A DNA stretch of 45,449 nt from Cyanobacteriota bacterium (GTDB taxonomy: Bacteria > Cyanobacteriota > Cyanobacteriia > PCC-6307 > Cyanobiaceae): contig JAPLIE010000179.1 of assembly GCA_026389265.1 (NCBI GenBank), positions 1-45,449 on the forward strand, given 5' to 3'. Within the stretch, counting starts at the first letter, position 1. Every line of letters begins with the position of its first letter. Positions 25,667 to 34,207 of this stretch are shown piece by piece. The notes under the pieces are model-generated. The model saw nothing but the letters and a program-made list of their open reading frames with translations, had not been told where the DNA came from and ran no database searches. A program made the translations under genes and the position numbers.

Positions 25667-26647
25667 TCAACCCGCCCCTGGCGCCCCCGAGGCAGGGGCA
25701 TCGGAGCCCCGCAGCACCCGCAGCAAGGTGGCGAACCGTTCCGGCAGCGGCGCCTCCAGCAGCAACCGCTCGCCATTGATCGGGTGGTCGAGACCGAGCT
25801 GGACCGCATGCAGGGCCTGCCCTGGCAGTTCCACCGGCAGATGGCGGCAGCGGCCGTAGGTGGCATCCCCCACGATCGGGTGGCCGATGTGGGCGCAGTG
25901 CACCCGGATCTGGTGGGTGCGGCCGGTGTCGAGCTTGAAACGCAGCAGGGAGTAGGCGCCGAGCCGCTCGACCAGGCGCCAGTGGGTGCAGGCATGCCGA
26001 CCCGAGCCGTCTTGCACCACGGCATATTTCTTGCGATCGACCGGATGGCGGCCGATGGCGCCGATGATCGTGCCGGCATCGCCAATCGGGGCGCCGTGCA
26101 CCACCGCCAGATATTCCCGTGAGGCGATCCGCTTCTGGATCTGCACCTGGAGCTTCACCAGCGCCTCCTGGCTCTTGGCGATCACGATGCAGCCCGTGGT
26201 GTCCTTATCGAGCCGGTGCACGATGCCGGGGCGCATCTCGCCGCCGATGCCGGGCAGGTCTGGGCAGTGGTGCAGCAGGCCATTCACCAGAGTGCCGTCC
26301 TTGTTGCCCGGCGCCGGATGCACGGTGAGACCGGCCGGTTTGTTGATCACGATCAGATGCTCGTCCTCGAACAGCACATCGAGGGGTATGGCCTGGGCCA
26401 CCAGATAAGGCAGGGGTTCGGGCGGCGGCATCCAGAGCTGCACCGCATCGCCCTGGCGCAGGGGGGTCTTGGCGCGGCCGATGATCCCGTTCACGCGCAC
26501 ATAGCCCGCCTCGATGAACTTCTGGATGCGGGCGCGGCTCTGCTCCGGCCGCTGGGCCACCAGCCAGCGATCCAGCCGCATCGGCAGGGGCTTGGGGTAG
26601 TGGAGCGTGAGCAGCTCGCCTTCGCCTTCGCCGAATGCCCCCATCAA
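25667..26647 (-). CDS. rluD: RluA/RluD-family pseudouridine synthase
   Basis: Pseudouridine synthase of 326 aa that isomerises uridines in 23S rRNA (or tRNA). An N-terminal S4 RNA-binding domain (MRLDRWLVAQRPEQSRARIQKFIEAGYVRVNG) precedes the catalytic domain. That domain has INKPAGLTVHPAPG and the aspartate motif GIVHRLDKDTTG, then KLDTGRTHQIRVHCAHIGHPIVGD. S4 plus this catalytic core fits RluD best. The last 15 residues are Ala/Gly-rich. It converges on the ABC gene with 11 bp between stops. In related genomes I expect rbgA beside it; here 3.7 kb of accessory genes intervene. Confidence 0.92.
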   Translation of the reverse strand: MMGAFGEGEGELLTLHYPKPLPMRLDRWLVAQRPEQSRARIQKFIEAGYVRVNGIIGRAKTPLRQGDAVQLWMPPPEPLPYLVAQAIPLDVLFEDEHLIVINKPAGLTVHPAPGNKDGTLVNGLLHHCPDLPGIGGEMRPGIVHRLDKDTTGCIVIAKSQEALVKLQVQIQKRIASREYLAVVHGAPIGDAGTIIGAIGRHPVDRKKYAVVQDGSGRHACTHWRLVERLGAYSLLRFKLDTGRTHQIRVHCAHIGHPIVGDATYGRCRHLPVELPGQALHAVQLGLDHPINGERLLLEAPLPERFATLLRVLRGSDAPASGAPGAG

Positions 26648-26790
26648 GGGCGCCCTCCACGGAACCGGCAGTCACTCGGAACTGAAGCAAAGGAAACAGG
26701 CACAGGAGGTTCACGAGGACAGGATGCCATTGTGCGCAGCCCCAACGATTTAGCAGCTTAGATTCGACCGCGATTCACTGCGTTTGATCC

Positions 26791-28980
26791 ATGCGCGTCG
26801 ACCAGCCCAGGACTGCTGCGCGAAACCATAACGGCAATTACCGACCCGAAATTGACGGCCTGAGGGCATTGGCCGTTATCGCTGTAATCATCAATCACTT
26901 CGGAAGCAATAAACTTACAAGCGGCTACCTTGGTGTCGACATATTCTTTGTGATCTCAGGATACGTGATTAGCGCATCACTGATGCGGCAGCCAAGCGAC
27001 AATCTCGCCGAGCTGCTCAGCGGCTTCTACGCGAGACGCGTCAAGCGCATCTTGCCAGCATTGATCTTCTTCGTTTCCATAACCTCTATCCTGATATGCC
27101 TTGTCAACCCAACAGCAGAAGAATCGCTGAAAACCGGATTCTGGTCGCTCTTTGGAGCCTCCAACTTTTATCTTCTTAACCAATCAACAAATTACTTCGC
27201 CGCCTCCACCAAGCTGAATGCCTTTACGCATACCTGGTCGCTCGGAGTTGAAGAACAGTTCTACTTGGTCTATCCAATTATTTTATGGTGGTGCCTCCGG
27301 AATCGCCCCTCTTACAAACCACTCCTGAAAACAATCGCCGCCGGCTCTGTCTTTTTACTTTTTCTATTACTCTCACGCATCAGCACAGGCCATCTATTCG
27401 GACTGTTTCCGGGCCAGATGGATGGGCTCGTCACAGCAGCAACCGTCCTATGGCCAGCCCTGCTGATTCCGATCGTCGCATGCGTTCGAGTGCACAAGTC
27501 CGGGATCATCAATGCCATCTTCGTCCTAAGCGTGCTCAGCGCAGCCTCACTGGCAGGCTTCCTCTATCTGTATCCGCGCCACCAATCAAGTGCCTACTTT
27601 CTGATGGCACCCCGCTTCTGGGAGCTCGGGGCTGGCAGCCTGCTTCTACTCACCTCCACCACCAAATCCCTCTGGCCTAACCGGCTCAACAAAATCATTT
27701 CAATCTCGGCCTTCATTGGCCTTTGCCTTGCTCTTTTTCTTCCCATTGAGCTGGGAAGCATAGCCACAATTACCGTCATCTTGCTCACTTGTATTCTCAT
27801 CTACAGCCTGGAATCTGGCGGCCCCATCCACTCACTGCTAACTCATAAATATGTTGTTGCCATCGGCCTGATCTCCTACTCCCTTTACCTATGGCATTGG
27901 GGAATTCTAGCGATCAGCCGGTGGACGATCGGCATTCATGCATGGTCCGTACCACTACAGACTGGGGCGATGCTCCTGGCAGCTGCTGTCTCCTATCGCT
28001 ACGTCGAAACTCCACTGCGTCGAGCGGATTGGGCACCTTCGCGCTCGCAGACCATCGGCATCGGCCTTGGCCTGCTGATAGTCGCGGGGGCTTTCCTGAT
28101 CTCGCTCGGTCGCTGGGGGAAAGAGTTGGCCCTTGATCGTCGCTTCCCCACAAGCTGGACGTCCAATTTCTTCCAGGCAGCCAGTGAATTCAAACAACAG
28201 AGCCTGCTGCACAACACGGTGGACCAGGCCGGCATGCTCTCCACACTCACCCACGACCAAGCCGGCCAAGAACTGTCCAGACCCCGTCTTTACGTCTTTG
28301 GAGACTCGCACTCCAATCATTATATTACATCCTTGAAAAAAGCCCTGCCCAACCTAGGGGTTGGGTCCGCATCCATAGGCTGGCAATGTGGCTACATCTC
28401 CCCCCTTGACATCGACGGCCAAACCAAACAATGGATGAAAGATTGCGAAAAATACACTCAATTTGTAGATAAATTTTTGATTGAAGACCTGAAACCCGAA
28501 GACACAGTCATGCTGGCTCATCGCTGGAAGGAAAAGAAAGCAAACATCCACACCGAATCAACCCTCAACCACCTAGCCAAACTCATCGGGGCCAGGGGCG
28601 CGAAGCTATTACTGATTGATGATGTACCGGAAATCAGCCAGGAGAACCCCTTGCTTTGCAACATTCGACCTTGGCGACCATTCCCCTCCGAAGGATGCTT
28701 CCAGAGCAAAGCTGCGGTGGATGCGGACCAGAATCGCTACGATAAAATGGTGGCCCGAATCATCAGAAACAATCCCAATGTGATTTACGCCAAGCTCAGG
28801 GATCTTTACTGCGAAGCAGATCGGTGCGGCCCCTATAAGGGCAAACTCATGCTTTATCGTGATACCGATCATCTCAGCGAAGCCGCCAGTCGGCTGGGAG
28901 CCCAGCGAATCGCCGATACACTTCAACACCAATCTCCGGGCCACATCAGCTCACAAGAGCACGCCGCCCACCTGAACTAG
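26791..28980 (+). CDS. OafA-type AT3-SGNH O-acyltransferase
   Basis: Membrane acyltransferase of 729 aa that transfers an acyl group, usually acetate, to surface polysaccharides. Residues 18-400 form the acyltransferase-3 membrane domain with YRPEIDGLRALAVIAVIINH (catalytic His), the R in YARRVKRILPAL, WSLGVEEQFYLVYP and about ten helices. The last part, from about residue 490, is a periplasmic SGNH domain with GDSHSNHY (nucleophile Ser506) and DTDH (Asp691, His694). Both halves look intact. Base composition is much lower in GC than all neighbours, with many AT-ending codons, which suggests horizontal transfer. It is the first gene of the insert between rluD and rbgA. Confidence 0.93.
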   Translation: MRVDQPRTAARNHNGNYRPEIDGLRALAVIAVIINHFGSNKLTSGYLGVDIFFVISGYVISASLMRQPSDNLAELLSGFYARRVKRILPALIFFVSITSILICLVNPTAEESLKTGFWSLFGASNFYLLNQSTNYFAASTKLNAFTHTWSLGVEEQFYLVYPIILWWCLRNRPSYKPLLKTIAAGSVFLLFLLLSRISTGHLFGLFPGQMDGLVTAATVLWPALLIPIVACVRVHKSGIINAIFVLSVLSAASLAGFLYLYPRHQSSAYFLMAPRFWELGAGSLLLLTSTTKSLWPNRLNKIISISAFIGLCLALFLPIELGSIATITVILLTCILIYSLESGGPIHSLLTHKYVVAIGLISYSLYLWHWGILAISRWTIGIHAWSVPLQTGAMLLAAAVSYRYVETPLRRADWAPSRSQTIGIGLGLLIVAGAFLISLGRWGKELALDRRFPTSWTSNFFQAASEFKQQSLLHNTVDQAGMLSTLTHDQAGQELSRPRLYVFGDSHSNHYITSLKKALPNLGVGSASIGWQCGYISPLDIDGQTKQWMKDCEKYTQFVDKFLIEDLKPEDTVMLAHRWKEKKANIHTESTLNHLAKLIGARGAKLLLIDDVPEISQENPLLCNIRPWRPFPSEGCFQSKAAVDADQNRYDKMVARIIRNNPNVIYAKLRDLYCEADRCGPYKGKLMLYRDTDHLSEAASRLGAQRIADTLQHQSPGHISSQEHAAHLN

Positions 28981-28993
28981 GCAACGGGAGCAG

Positions 28994-29035
28994 GCCAGAG
29001 CTTCTGATCAGCCGATCAGCCAGAGCCTCTGATCA
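28994..29035. repeat. 17-bp direct repeat and small hairpin after the acyltransferase
   Basis: GCCAGAGCTTCTGATCA (28994-29010) recurs at 29019-29035 with one mismatch (period 25). Between the copies CTGATC pairs with GATCAG (29004-29009 and 29014-29019) around AGCC. It starts 14 bp after the stop codon; with no T-run it is not a convincing terminator. Confidence 0.7.
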
Positions 29036-29099
29036 CACAGATGTGGCCCGCCGCAACGGTTTAACCCTTCACCGATCACCTGCCGAGGGGATTCCACCC

Positions 29100-29822
29100 A
29101 TGCGCAAGCCATTCACCCCGGAGCAAAAGCAGCGCATCCGCCGGCGCCATCACGGTTACGCCTACCTGCTGGCCGTGGTGGCCACGGCGGTGCTGGTACA
29201 GCCCCTGGCCCTGAACTGGCCGCTGCTGACCTCACTCAATTCGATCATCATGGCGATGGTGATGATGCTTTTCCTCACTCGCAACTCGGCCCTGCGTGCT
29301 CACAAACGCTGGCTGTACGGGCTTGGCACGAGCGCAATCGTCTTCGAAGTGATCTGGCTGGCCTGCATGGTGCAGGTTCCTGCCCTGGCTAAGCATCTCA
29401 CCCTCATCCACCTCCTGCTCTGGGCGCTCTTCATCGGTGTATTCATCGTGCGCAAGGTGCGCAGCCTGATGATCGAACCGTATGTCACGGTCTACGTGCT
29501 GATGGGGGCCTGCTCCGGCTATTTGCTGATCGGCTACGCGGGCGGCTTCCTGCTCCACAGTCTGATGATCTGGCATCCCGCAGCCATAGACCCGGCCTAT
29601 CTGCCGGCGGGCATCGACCCCATCGCCCAACCCCTGAAGGTGTTCCCGGCCATGGTGAGCGCTTCCTTGGAGGCGCTCACCACCCTCAGCAATGGCGTTA
29701 GCCGCCCAGGCGATCTGGGCGGCCGGGTCTGCTGCCTGACGATCGCGATCCTCGGGCAGCTCTATGTGGCCATGCTGATCGGCCTGATCCTGGGACGCTT
29801 CCACCAGACCATGCGGCGCTGA
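29100..29822 (+). CDS. Channel-like membrane protein with atypical pore loop (first of a pair)
   Basis: A 240-aa protein with six hydrophobic segments and a re-entrant loop before the last. The C-terminal third, SLEALTTLSNGVSRPGD then GGRVCCLTIAILGQLYVAMLIGLIL, resembles the pore of two-helix potassium channels (TLTTLGYGD then a last helix starting with Q-L-Y), but the selectivity filter GYGD is replaced by SNGV. The family is probably the ion-channel-like cyanobacterial membrane proteins; ion selectivity cannot be predicted. The ATG at 29100 has GAGGGG about 10 nt upstream; an earlier start at 29043 would add 19 residues. The second channel gene follows 28 bp later. Confidence 0.72.
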   Translation: MRKPFTPEQKQRIRRRHHGYAYLLAVVATAVLVQPLALNWPLLTSLNSIIMAMVMMLFLTRNSALRAHKRWLYGLGTSAIVFEVIWLACMVQVPALAKHLTLIHLLLWALFIGVFIVRKVRSLMIEPYVTVYVLMGACSGYLLIGYAGGFLLHSLMIWHPAAIDPAYLPAGIDPIAQPLKVFPAMVSASLEALTTLSNGVSRPGDLGGRVCCLTIAILGQLYVAMLIGLILGRFHQTMRR

Positions 29823-29850
29823 ACACCGTGCCCCCCTGCCCCTTCCACCG

Positions 29851-30543
29851 ATGCCGAGCATCCCTGAGCCCATGAGCGTGAATGCAGCCGCCGCTCTCTC
29901 CCCCGCCGCGGCCCTGCGGGAGCGGCTCACCCATGGGAAGGGCCGGCTGTTGGTGATCCTCGCCACCAGCGTGGTGTGGGTCATGGATGCCCTGCTGGTG
30001 CACCGGATCGAGGCCCACCACAAGGTGGCCCACAGCTTCAATCCCCTGCTGAGCACCCTGGAACGAATCAGCACCCTGGCCTTCATCATCGTGACCGTGG
30101 GCCTGACGATCTCGCTCTACCGATCGCGGCACCAGCACCTGTTCATCTGGTCGCTCACCTATCTGGTGATCTCAATGGTGCAGGTGGTGGCCAATGTGGT
30201 GTCGATGGTGATGACATCCAGTGCCGTGAAAGGGGGTGGGCTGACCAATCTGTGGGACGTGGCGGCGGTGTACATGGAAAGCGTGATTGTGTTCATGTTC
30301 ATCTATATCTTTCTTGATGTCGTCACAGCGGGTGGAGCCTTCGTATGGCCCAGCCGTGATGGCGAAGCCCCGCCGATGCCCCACCTGATCGATTACCTGT
30401 TCATCTCGCTCAACGTGAACTCCACCTATGGACCCACCAGCGAAGTACCGATCTCAAGACCCGCCAAGCTGTTCATGGCCCTGCAGGTGCTCCTGGCGAT
30501 CCTGATGCTCACCGTGCTGATCGCCCGGGCGGTGAGCGCTTGA
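29851..30543 (+). CDS. Channel-like membrane protein with STYGPT pore motif (second of a pair)
   Basis: A 230-aa protein with four or five membrane segments (residues about 33-50, 68-88, 97-125, 139-160, 205-228) and, before the last, a pore-loop-like stretch YLFISLNVNSTYGPTSEVPI. The last helix is KLFMALQVLLAILMLTVLIARAV. This arrangement matches two-helix ion channel domains, with YGPT where canonical channels have GYGD. With the preceding gene it may form a heteromeric complex. Met at 29872 is an alternative start. Its last 90 bp overlap the 3' end of the convergent rbgA. Confidence 0.72.
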   Translation: MPSIPEPMSVNAAAALSPAAALRERLTHGKGRLLVILATSVVWVMDALLVHRIEAHHKVAHSFNPLLSTLERISTLAFIIVTVGLTISLYRSRHQHLFIWSLTYLVISMVQVVANVVSMVMTSSAVKGGGLTNLWDVAAVYMESVIVFMFIYIFLDVVTAGGAFVWPSRDGEAPPMPHLIDYLFISLNVNSTYGPTSEVPISRPAKLFMALQVLLAILMLTVLIARAVSA

Positions 30544-31674
30544 AGCGAGGGCGGCGGGCAGCTCCAACGCGATCGGCCCCAGCAGGGAACGGCGGAAATC
30601 ATCGAGCAGTCTCTGGGCCATCCGCAGCGTGTCGCCGCTGGTGTGCCGGGCCGCCGCCGCCGCCAACCAGGCATAAGCATCGGGTAAGGCTGGCAACGCC
30701 GCAGCCTGAGACGGGATCAACAGCGAAGACTCCTGGGGGGGCAGGCCAGCCTCGGCTGCAACAGCGGCCGCCCCGACGGCATCCGGCAACGGCGTGAGGG
30801 CCATCCCGTAGCGCCGCTCCAGCAGCCGGGGCTCGACCCCGGCGGCATCCAGGGGCTCCAGGGCCATCAGCAACCGGATGAAGGCCAGGGCCACCGCCTC
30901 GGTGTCGTAGGCGGCCTGGCCGATGTCGTCGCAGAGGGCCAGGCGCAGGGCCGCCTGCTGGTTGTCGAGCCGGGGGGGGAGCACCCCAGGGGCATCGAGC
31001 AGGTCAAGGTCCTGCCCCAGCCGCACCCAGCGCAGGCTGCGGGTCACGCCGGCCTTGCGGGCGCTCTCCACCACCTTCTGGCGCACCAGCCGGTTGATCA
31101 GCGCCGACTTGCCCACATTCGGGAAGCCGAGCATCAGGGCCCGCACCGCCCTGGGTTTCATGCCCCGGCCCCGGCGGCGGGCATTGAGGGCCTCACCGGC
31201 CCGGATCGCCGCCTGCTGAAGCTGCTTCACCCCCGTGCCAGCCTTGGCATCGCACCACCAAGGGGTCTGCCCCTGACTGCGGAACCAGGCATCCCAGGCC
31301 TGGCGGGCGGCAGGCGTCACCATGTCGCGCCGGTTGAGCACCAGCAGGTGGGGCTTGGCTCCGATCCAGCGGCGCAGGCGGGGGTGGCCGGTGGCCAGCG
31401 GAATGCGGGCATCCCGCACCTCGATCACCAGATCCACCTTGGCGAGGTTCTCCGCGAGAGCCTTCTCGGCCTTGGCGATATGACCCGGATACCACTGAAT
31501 CGACGGTGCGGCGCTGCTCAGGGTGCCGGCCGCCTGCACCCTGGCCTGACCCTCCTGGTGGGCCACAAACGCCGCGGCAAGATCGCCTGCCTCATCGGGC
31601 AGGGGCAGAGGCAGATCCTCCGGGTCGGGCCGGGGCGGCGTGCTCTCTGGATCCCCCACCTGCGGGTCCGCCAT
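30454..31674 (-). CDS. rbgA: Ribosome biogenesis GTPase RbgA/YlqF with extended ends
   Basis: Circularly permuted GTPase of 406 aa needed for late assembly of the large ribosomal subunit. Motif order is permuted as expected: G4 LVLNRRDM (113-118), G1 GFPNVGKSALINRL (183-196), G3 DAPGVLPP (227-234). The entry IQWYPGHIAKAEKAL is the family N-terminus; 58 residues precede it. The conserved fold ends at about GPIALELP (residue 373). The last 33 residues (ASSAHRPGDQHG..) are unrelated and mostly read antisense to the end of the second channel gene. The ATG shares one base with the TGA of the UspA gene, so the two are coupled. Confidence 0.92.
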   Translation of the reverse strand: MADPQVGDPESTPPRPDPEDLPLPLPDEAGDLAAAFVAHQEGQARVQAAGTLSSAAPSIQWYPGHIAKAEKALAENLAKVDLVIEVRDARIPLATGHPRLRRWIGAKPHLLVLNRRDMVTPAARQAWDAWFRSQGQTPWWCDAKAGTGVKQLQQAAIRAGEALNARRRGRGMKPRAVRALMLGFPNVGKSALINRLVRQKVVESARKAGVTRSLRWVRLGQDLDLLDAPGVLPPRLDNQQAALRLALCDDIGQAAYDTEAVALAFIRLLMALEPLDAAGVEPRLLERRYGMALTPLPDAVGAAAVAAEAGLPPQESSLLIPSQAAALPALPDAYAWLAAAAARHTSGDTLRMAQRLLDDFRRSLLGPIALELPAALASSAHRPGDQHGEHQDRQEHLQGHEQLGGS

Positions 31675-32057
31675 CAGGGCACCACCAGCACCGGACAGGG
31701 AGCCAGCTGGATCACCCGAGCCGCGGTGCTGGGCTCGTTGCTCTCGAGGCTGATGCCCCGGGTGCCCATCACGATCACATCGGCATTGATCTCATCGGCC
31801 ACATCGCCGATCACGAAGGCGGGCTTGCCCTCCCGCTCGAGCACCTCACAGGCCACGCCGGCCTGCTCGAAGCTGGCTCGCGCCTGCTCCAGCAGCTTGG
31901 CCACGGCCGCAGCGTCGTGCATGGCGCCCTCCTCGGCCTCCACCACCGACAGCACCACCAACCGGCTGCCGTGGGTCTTGGCCAGCTCCAGGGCCACCGC
32001 CGCCGTTTCCATCGTCTGGCGGCTCTGGTCGATGGGAAAGAGAACGGTCTCGAACAT
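31674..32057 (-). CDS. Universal stress protein, UspA family
   Basis: A 127-aa single-domain Usp starting MFETVLFPIDQSRQ, with the Rossmann-like core and the ATP-binding-type C-terminal motif VMGTRGISLESNEPSTAARVI then CPVLVV. The G-x2-G-x9-(S/T) spacing suggests the nucleotide-binding subclass. An ATG seven codons upstream is possible. It overlaps the start of rbgA by one base. Confidence 0.88.
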   Translation of the reverse strand: MFETVLFPIDQSRQTMETAAVALELAKTHGSRLVVLSVVEAEEGAMHDAAAVAKLLEQARASFEQAGVACEVLEREGKPAFVIGDVADEINADVIVMGTRGISLESNEPSTAARVIQLAPCPVLVVP

Positions 32058-32173
32058 GGCAGGCACGGCGGCCCCCACGTCCTAGCAACGGCCCGGTTCG
32101 CGGGCGCGAGCTCCGATAGAGGGAACGGACCCTCAGGGGGCTATTCTCGCCGCGCCTTTCCCTACCCGTACCC

Positions 32174-33379
32174 ATGGCGAAGCGATCCCTGGCCAGCCTC
32201 AGCGCCGACGACCTCCGCGGCAAGCGCGTTCTGGTGAGGGTCGACTTCAACGTGCCCCTCGATGACGCCGGCACGATCACCGACGACACCCGCATCCGCG
32301 CCGCCCTGCCCACCATCAATGACCTCACGGGCAAGGGGGCCCGCGTTCTGCTGGCAGCTCACTTCGGCCGTCCCAAGGGCCAGGTGAATGAATCGATGCG
32401 CCTCACCGCCGTGGCCGGCCGCCTCAGCGAGCTGCTGGGCACCCCCGTGGTCAAGACCGACAGCTGCATCGGCCCCGACGCCGAAGCCAAGGTGGCGGCC
32501 CTGGCCGATGGCGGCGTGGTGCTGCTGGAGAACGTGCGCTTCTTCGCCGAGGAGGAAAAAAATGATCCCGCCTTCGCCGAGAAGCTGGCGGCTCTGGCCG
32601 ATGTTTATGTGAATGACGCCTTCGGCGCCGCCCACCGGGCCCACGCCTCCACCGAGGGGGTGACCAAATTCCTGCGACCCAGCGTGGCGGGCTACCTGAT
32701 GGAAAAGGAGCTCCAGTACCTGCAGGGCGCCATTGATGAACCCAAGCGTCCCCTGGCGGCGATCGTGGGCGGCTCCAAGGTGAGCAGCAAGATCGGCGTG
32801 CTCGAGGCCCTGATCGACAAGTGCGACAAGATCCTCGTGGGCGGCGGCATGATCTTCACCTTCTACAAAGCTCGCGGCCTGGCGGTGGGCAAGAGCCTGG
32901 TGGAGGAAGACAAACTCGATCTGGCCCGCGAACTCGAAGCCAAGGCGGCCGCCAAGGGGGTGCAATTGTTGCTGCCCACCGATGTGGTGTTAGCCGACAA
33001 CTTCGCCCCCGATGCCAACAGCCATATCGCCAAAGTGGAGGCCATCCCCGATGGCTGGATGGGCCTCGACATCGGCCCCGATTCGGTGCAGCTGTTCCAG
33101 GACGCTCTGGCCGACTGCAAGACCGTGATCTGGAACGGCCCGATGGGCGTCTTCGAGTTCGACAAATTCGCCGCCGGCACCAACGCTATCGCCCACACCC
33201 TCGCCCAGCTCAGCGCCACCGGCACCACCACGATCATCGGCGGCGGTGATTCCGTGGCCGCCGTGGAGAAAGTGGGCGTGGCCGAGCAAATGAGCCACAT
33301 TTCCACCGGCGGCGGCGCCAGCCTCGAGCTACTCGAAGGTAAGGTGCTGCCCGGGGTGGCGGCGCTGGATGAGGCCTGA
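32174..33379 (+). CDS. pgk: Phosphoglycerate kinase
   Basis: Enzyme of the Calvin cycle and glycolysis, 401 aa: 3-phosphoglycerate plus ATP to 1,3-bisphosphoglycerate. Hallmarks: [20 protein letters not shown], the substrate loop [54 protein letters not shown], and the nucleotide-binding [13 protein letters not shown] with the C-terminal [14 protein letters not shown]. Length is exactly that expected. Divergent from the UspA gene with 116 bp between; TATTCT at 32142-32147 is a possible -10 element but no clear -35 goes with it. Confidence 0.97.
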   Translation: MAKRSLASLSADDLRGKRVLVRVDFNVPLDDAGTITDDTRIRAALPTINDLTGKGARVLLAAHFGRPKGQVNESMRLTAVAGRLSELLGTPVVKTDSCIGPDAEAKVAALADGGVVLLENVRFFAEEEKNDPAFAEKLAALADVYVNDAFGAAHRAHASTEGVTKFLRPSVAGYLMEKELQYLQGAIDEPKRPLAAIVGGSKVSSKIGVLEALIDKCDKILVGGGMIFTFYKARGLAVGKSLVEEDKLDLARELEAKAAAKGVQLLLPTDVVLADNFAPDANSHIAKVEAIPDGWMGLDIGPDSVQLFQDALADCKTVIWNGPMGVFEFDKFAAGTNAIAHTLAQLSATGTTTIIGGGDSVAAVEKVGVAEQMSHISTGGGASLELLEGKVLPGVAALDEA

Positions 33380-33426
33380 TCGGGCCCCGGGCCTCGCCGG
33401 GCTAAGCCGCGGTGCCTGCGGAGGAC

Positions 33427-33918
33427 TCAGGCGCCACGGCCATAGGCCACCACGCAGGCGGCATTGAGCACGTGCACCCCAAGCCCCCTAGCCTGCCGCC
33501 CATTGAGCAGGCCGAGCTGGCATTCACCCACCCCGCGCTGGGTTGTGGAGCCATTGCTGTAGTTGAAGGTGATGCGGCCATTGGGGAGGGCCTCCACGGA
33601 GGCGAAGTTGAGCCAGATGGACGTGCCGGGCACCTCGATGAAGGGCTGGCGCTGGGCCAGGGCTCCATTAACAGCCTCGGTGATGGAGCCTCCCGATGCC
33701 AGCCCCTCCACCGACCAGGAGGCCGGCGTAGCCCTGTACCAGCCCCAGCCCCAAGGGCGTCCCACCCAGTAACTGCCGAGCAACCAGGCCGGATGCAGCT
33801 CCGCAAAGCCATAGGCCGCTGCCGGAGCGCGGGGAATGCCGGGCGCAACCCGGGTGCGGGCCTGGCCCGGCAGGGTGGCAAGGAGGGCAAGCAACGCCAC
33901 AGCTGGCACGCGGGTCAT
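33427..33918 (-). CDS. Secreted hypothetical protein
   Basis: A 163-aa protein with a clear signal peptide (VPAVALLALLATLPGQA) from the ATG at 33918. The mature part has a Trp/Gly-rich segment (YWVGRPWGWGWYRA), then a predicted beta-rich region with VPGTSIWLNFAS and ITFNYSNGSTTQRGVGE. I do not recognise the family; the single C at each end of the last third could form a disulfide. It is convergent with pgk (47 bp between stops). Confidence 0.7.
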   Translation of the reverse strand: MTRVPAVALLALLATLPGQARTRVAPGIPRAPAAAYGFAELHPAWLLGSYWVGRPWGWGWYRATPASWSVEGLASGGSITEAVNGALAQRQPFIEVPGTSIWLNFASVEALPNGRITFNYSNGSTTQRGVGECQLGLLNGRQARGLGVHVLNAACVVAYGRGA

Positions 33919-33950
33919 CCACGGCCTGAGGGCCCTGGGGTTAGCCAATC

Positions 33951-33992
33951 TCAGCATCGCAATGTCAGCATCTCAATCTCAGCATCTCGATG
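33951..33992. repeat. Three tandem 14-bp repeats in the divergent promoter region
   Basis: TCAGCATCGCAATG, TCAGCATCTCAATC and TCAGCATCTCGATG follow each other without gap at 33951, 33965 and 33979. The first eight bases are identical in all three. They lie 33 bp upstream of the minus-strand secreted protein gene and could be an operator array or simple slippage. Confidence 0.8.
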
Positions 33993-34057
33993 GGGTCGGG
34001 AGAGTGATCGAAGACGAGGAGCCGATTTTGCCAGACGAGCGCTTTCTGCCTCCAGCG

Positions 34058-34100
34058 GCCCTCCGAGCCAATCCTCATCACGGTGGCTGGCTCGGAGGGC
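34058..34100. promoter_or_regulatory. Strong stem-loop upstream of the DUF1400 hydrolase gene
   Basis: GCCCTCCGAGCCA (34058-34070) is perfectly complementary to TGGCTCGGAGGGC (34088-34100): a 13-bp GC-rich stem with a 17-nt loop. It is followed by AAAGCTTTTC; AGCTTTTC (34103-34110) in turn pairs with GAAAAGCT (34139-34146), with CAGC-CACT-GCTG nested inside. All of it lies between the divergent genes, 62-150 bp before the hydrolase ATG. Could be a 5'-UTR structure, an attenuator or a terminator for an upstream short RNA. Confidence 0.6.
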
Positions 34101-34207
34101 AAAGCTTTTCAGCCACTGCTGATAACCTCATCTAGTTCGAAAAGCTGAACGGGGCCCTCGGCAAAGCTCAGGCCAATGTCTCCTAGGCGCACGAGGCGCA
34201 AAGGCTG

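Noticed and set aside
33380..33426. GC-rich inverted repeat after pgk as terminator
   Set aside because: Arms of only five bases and no following T-run on either strand.
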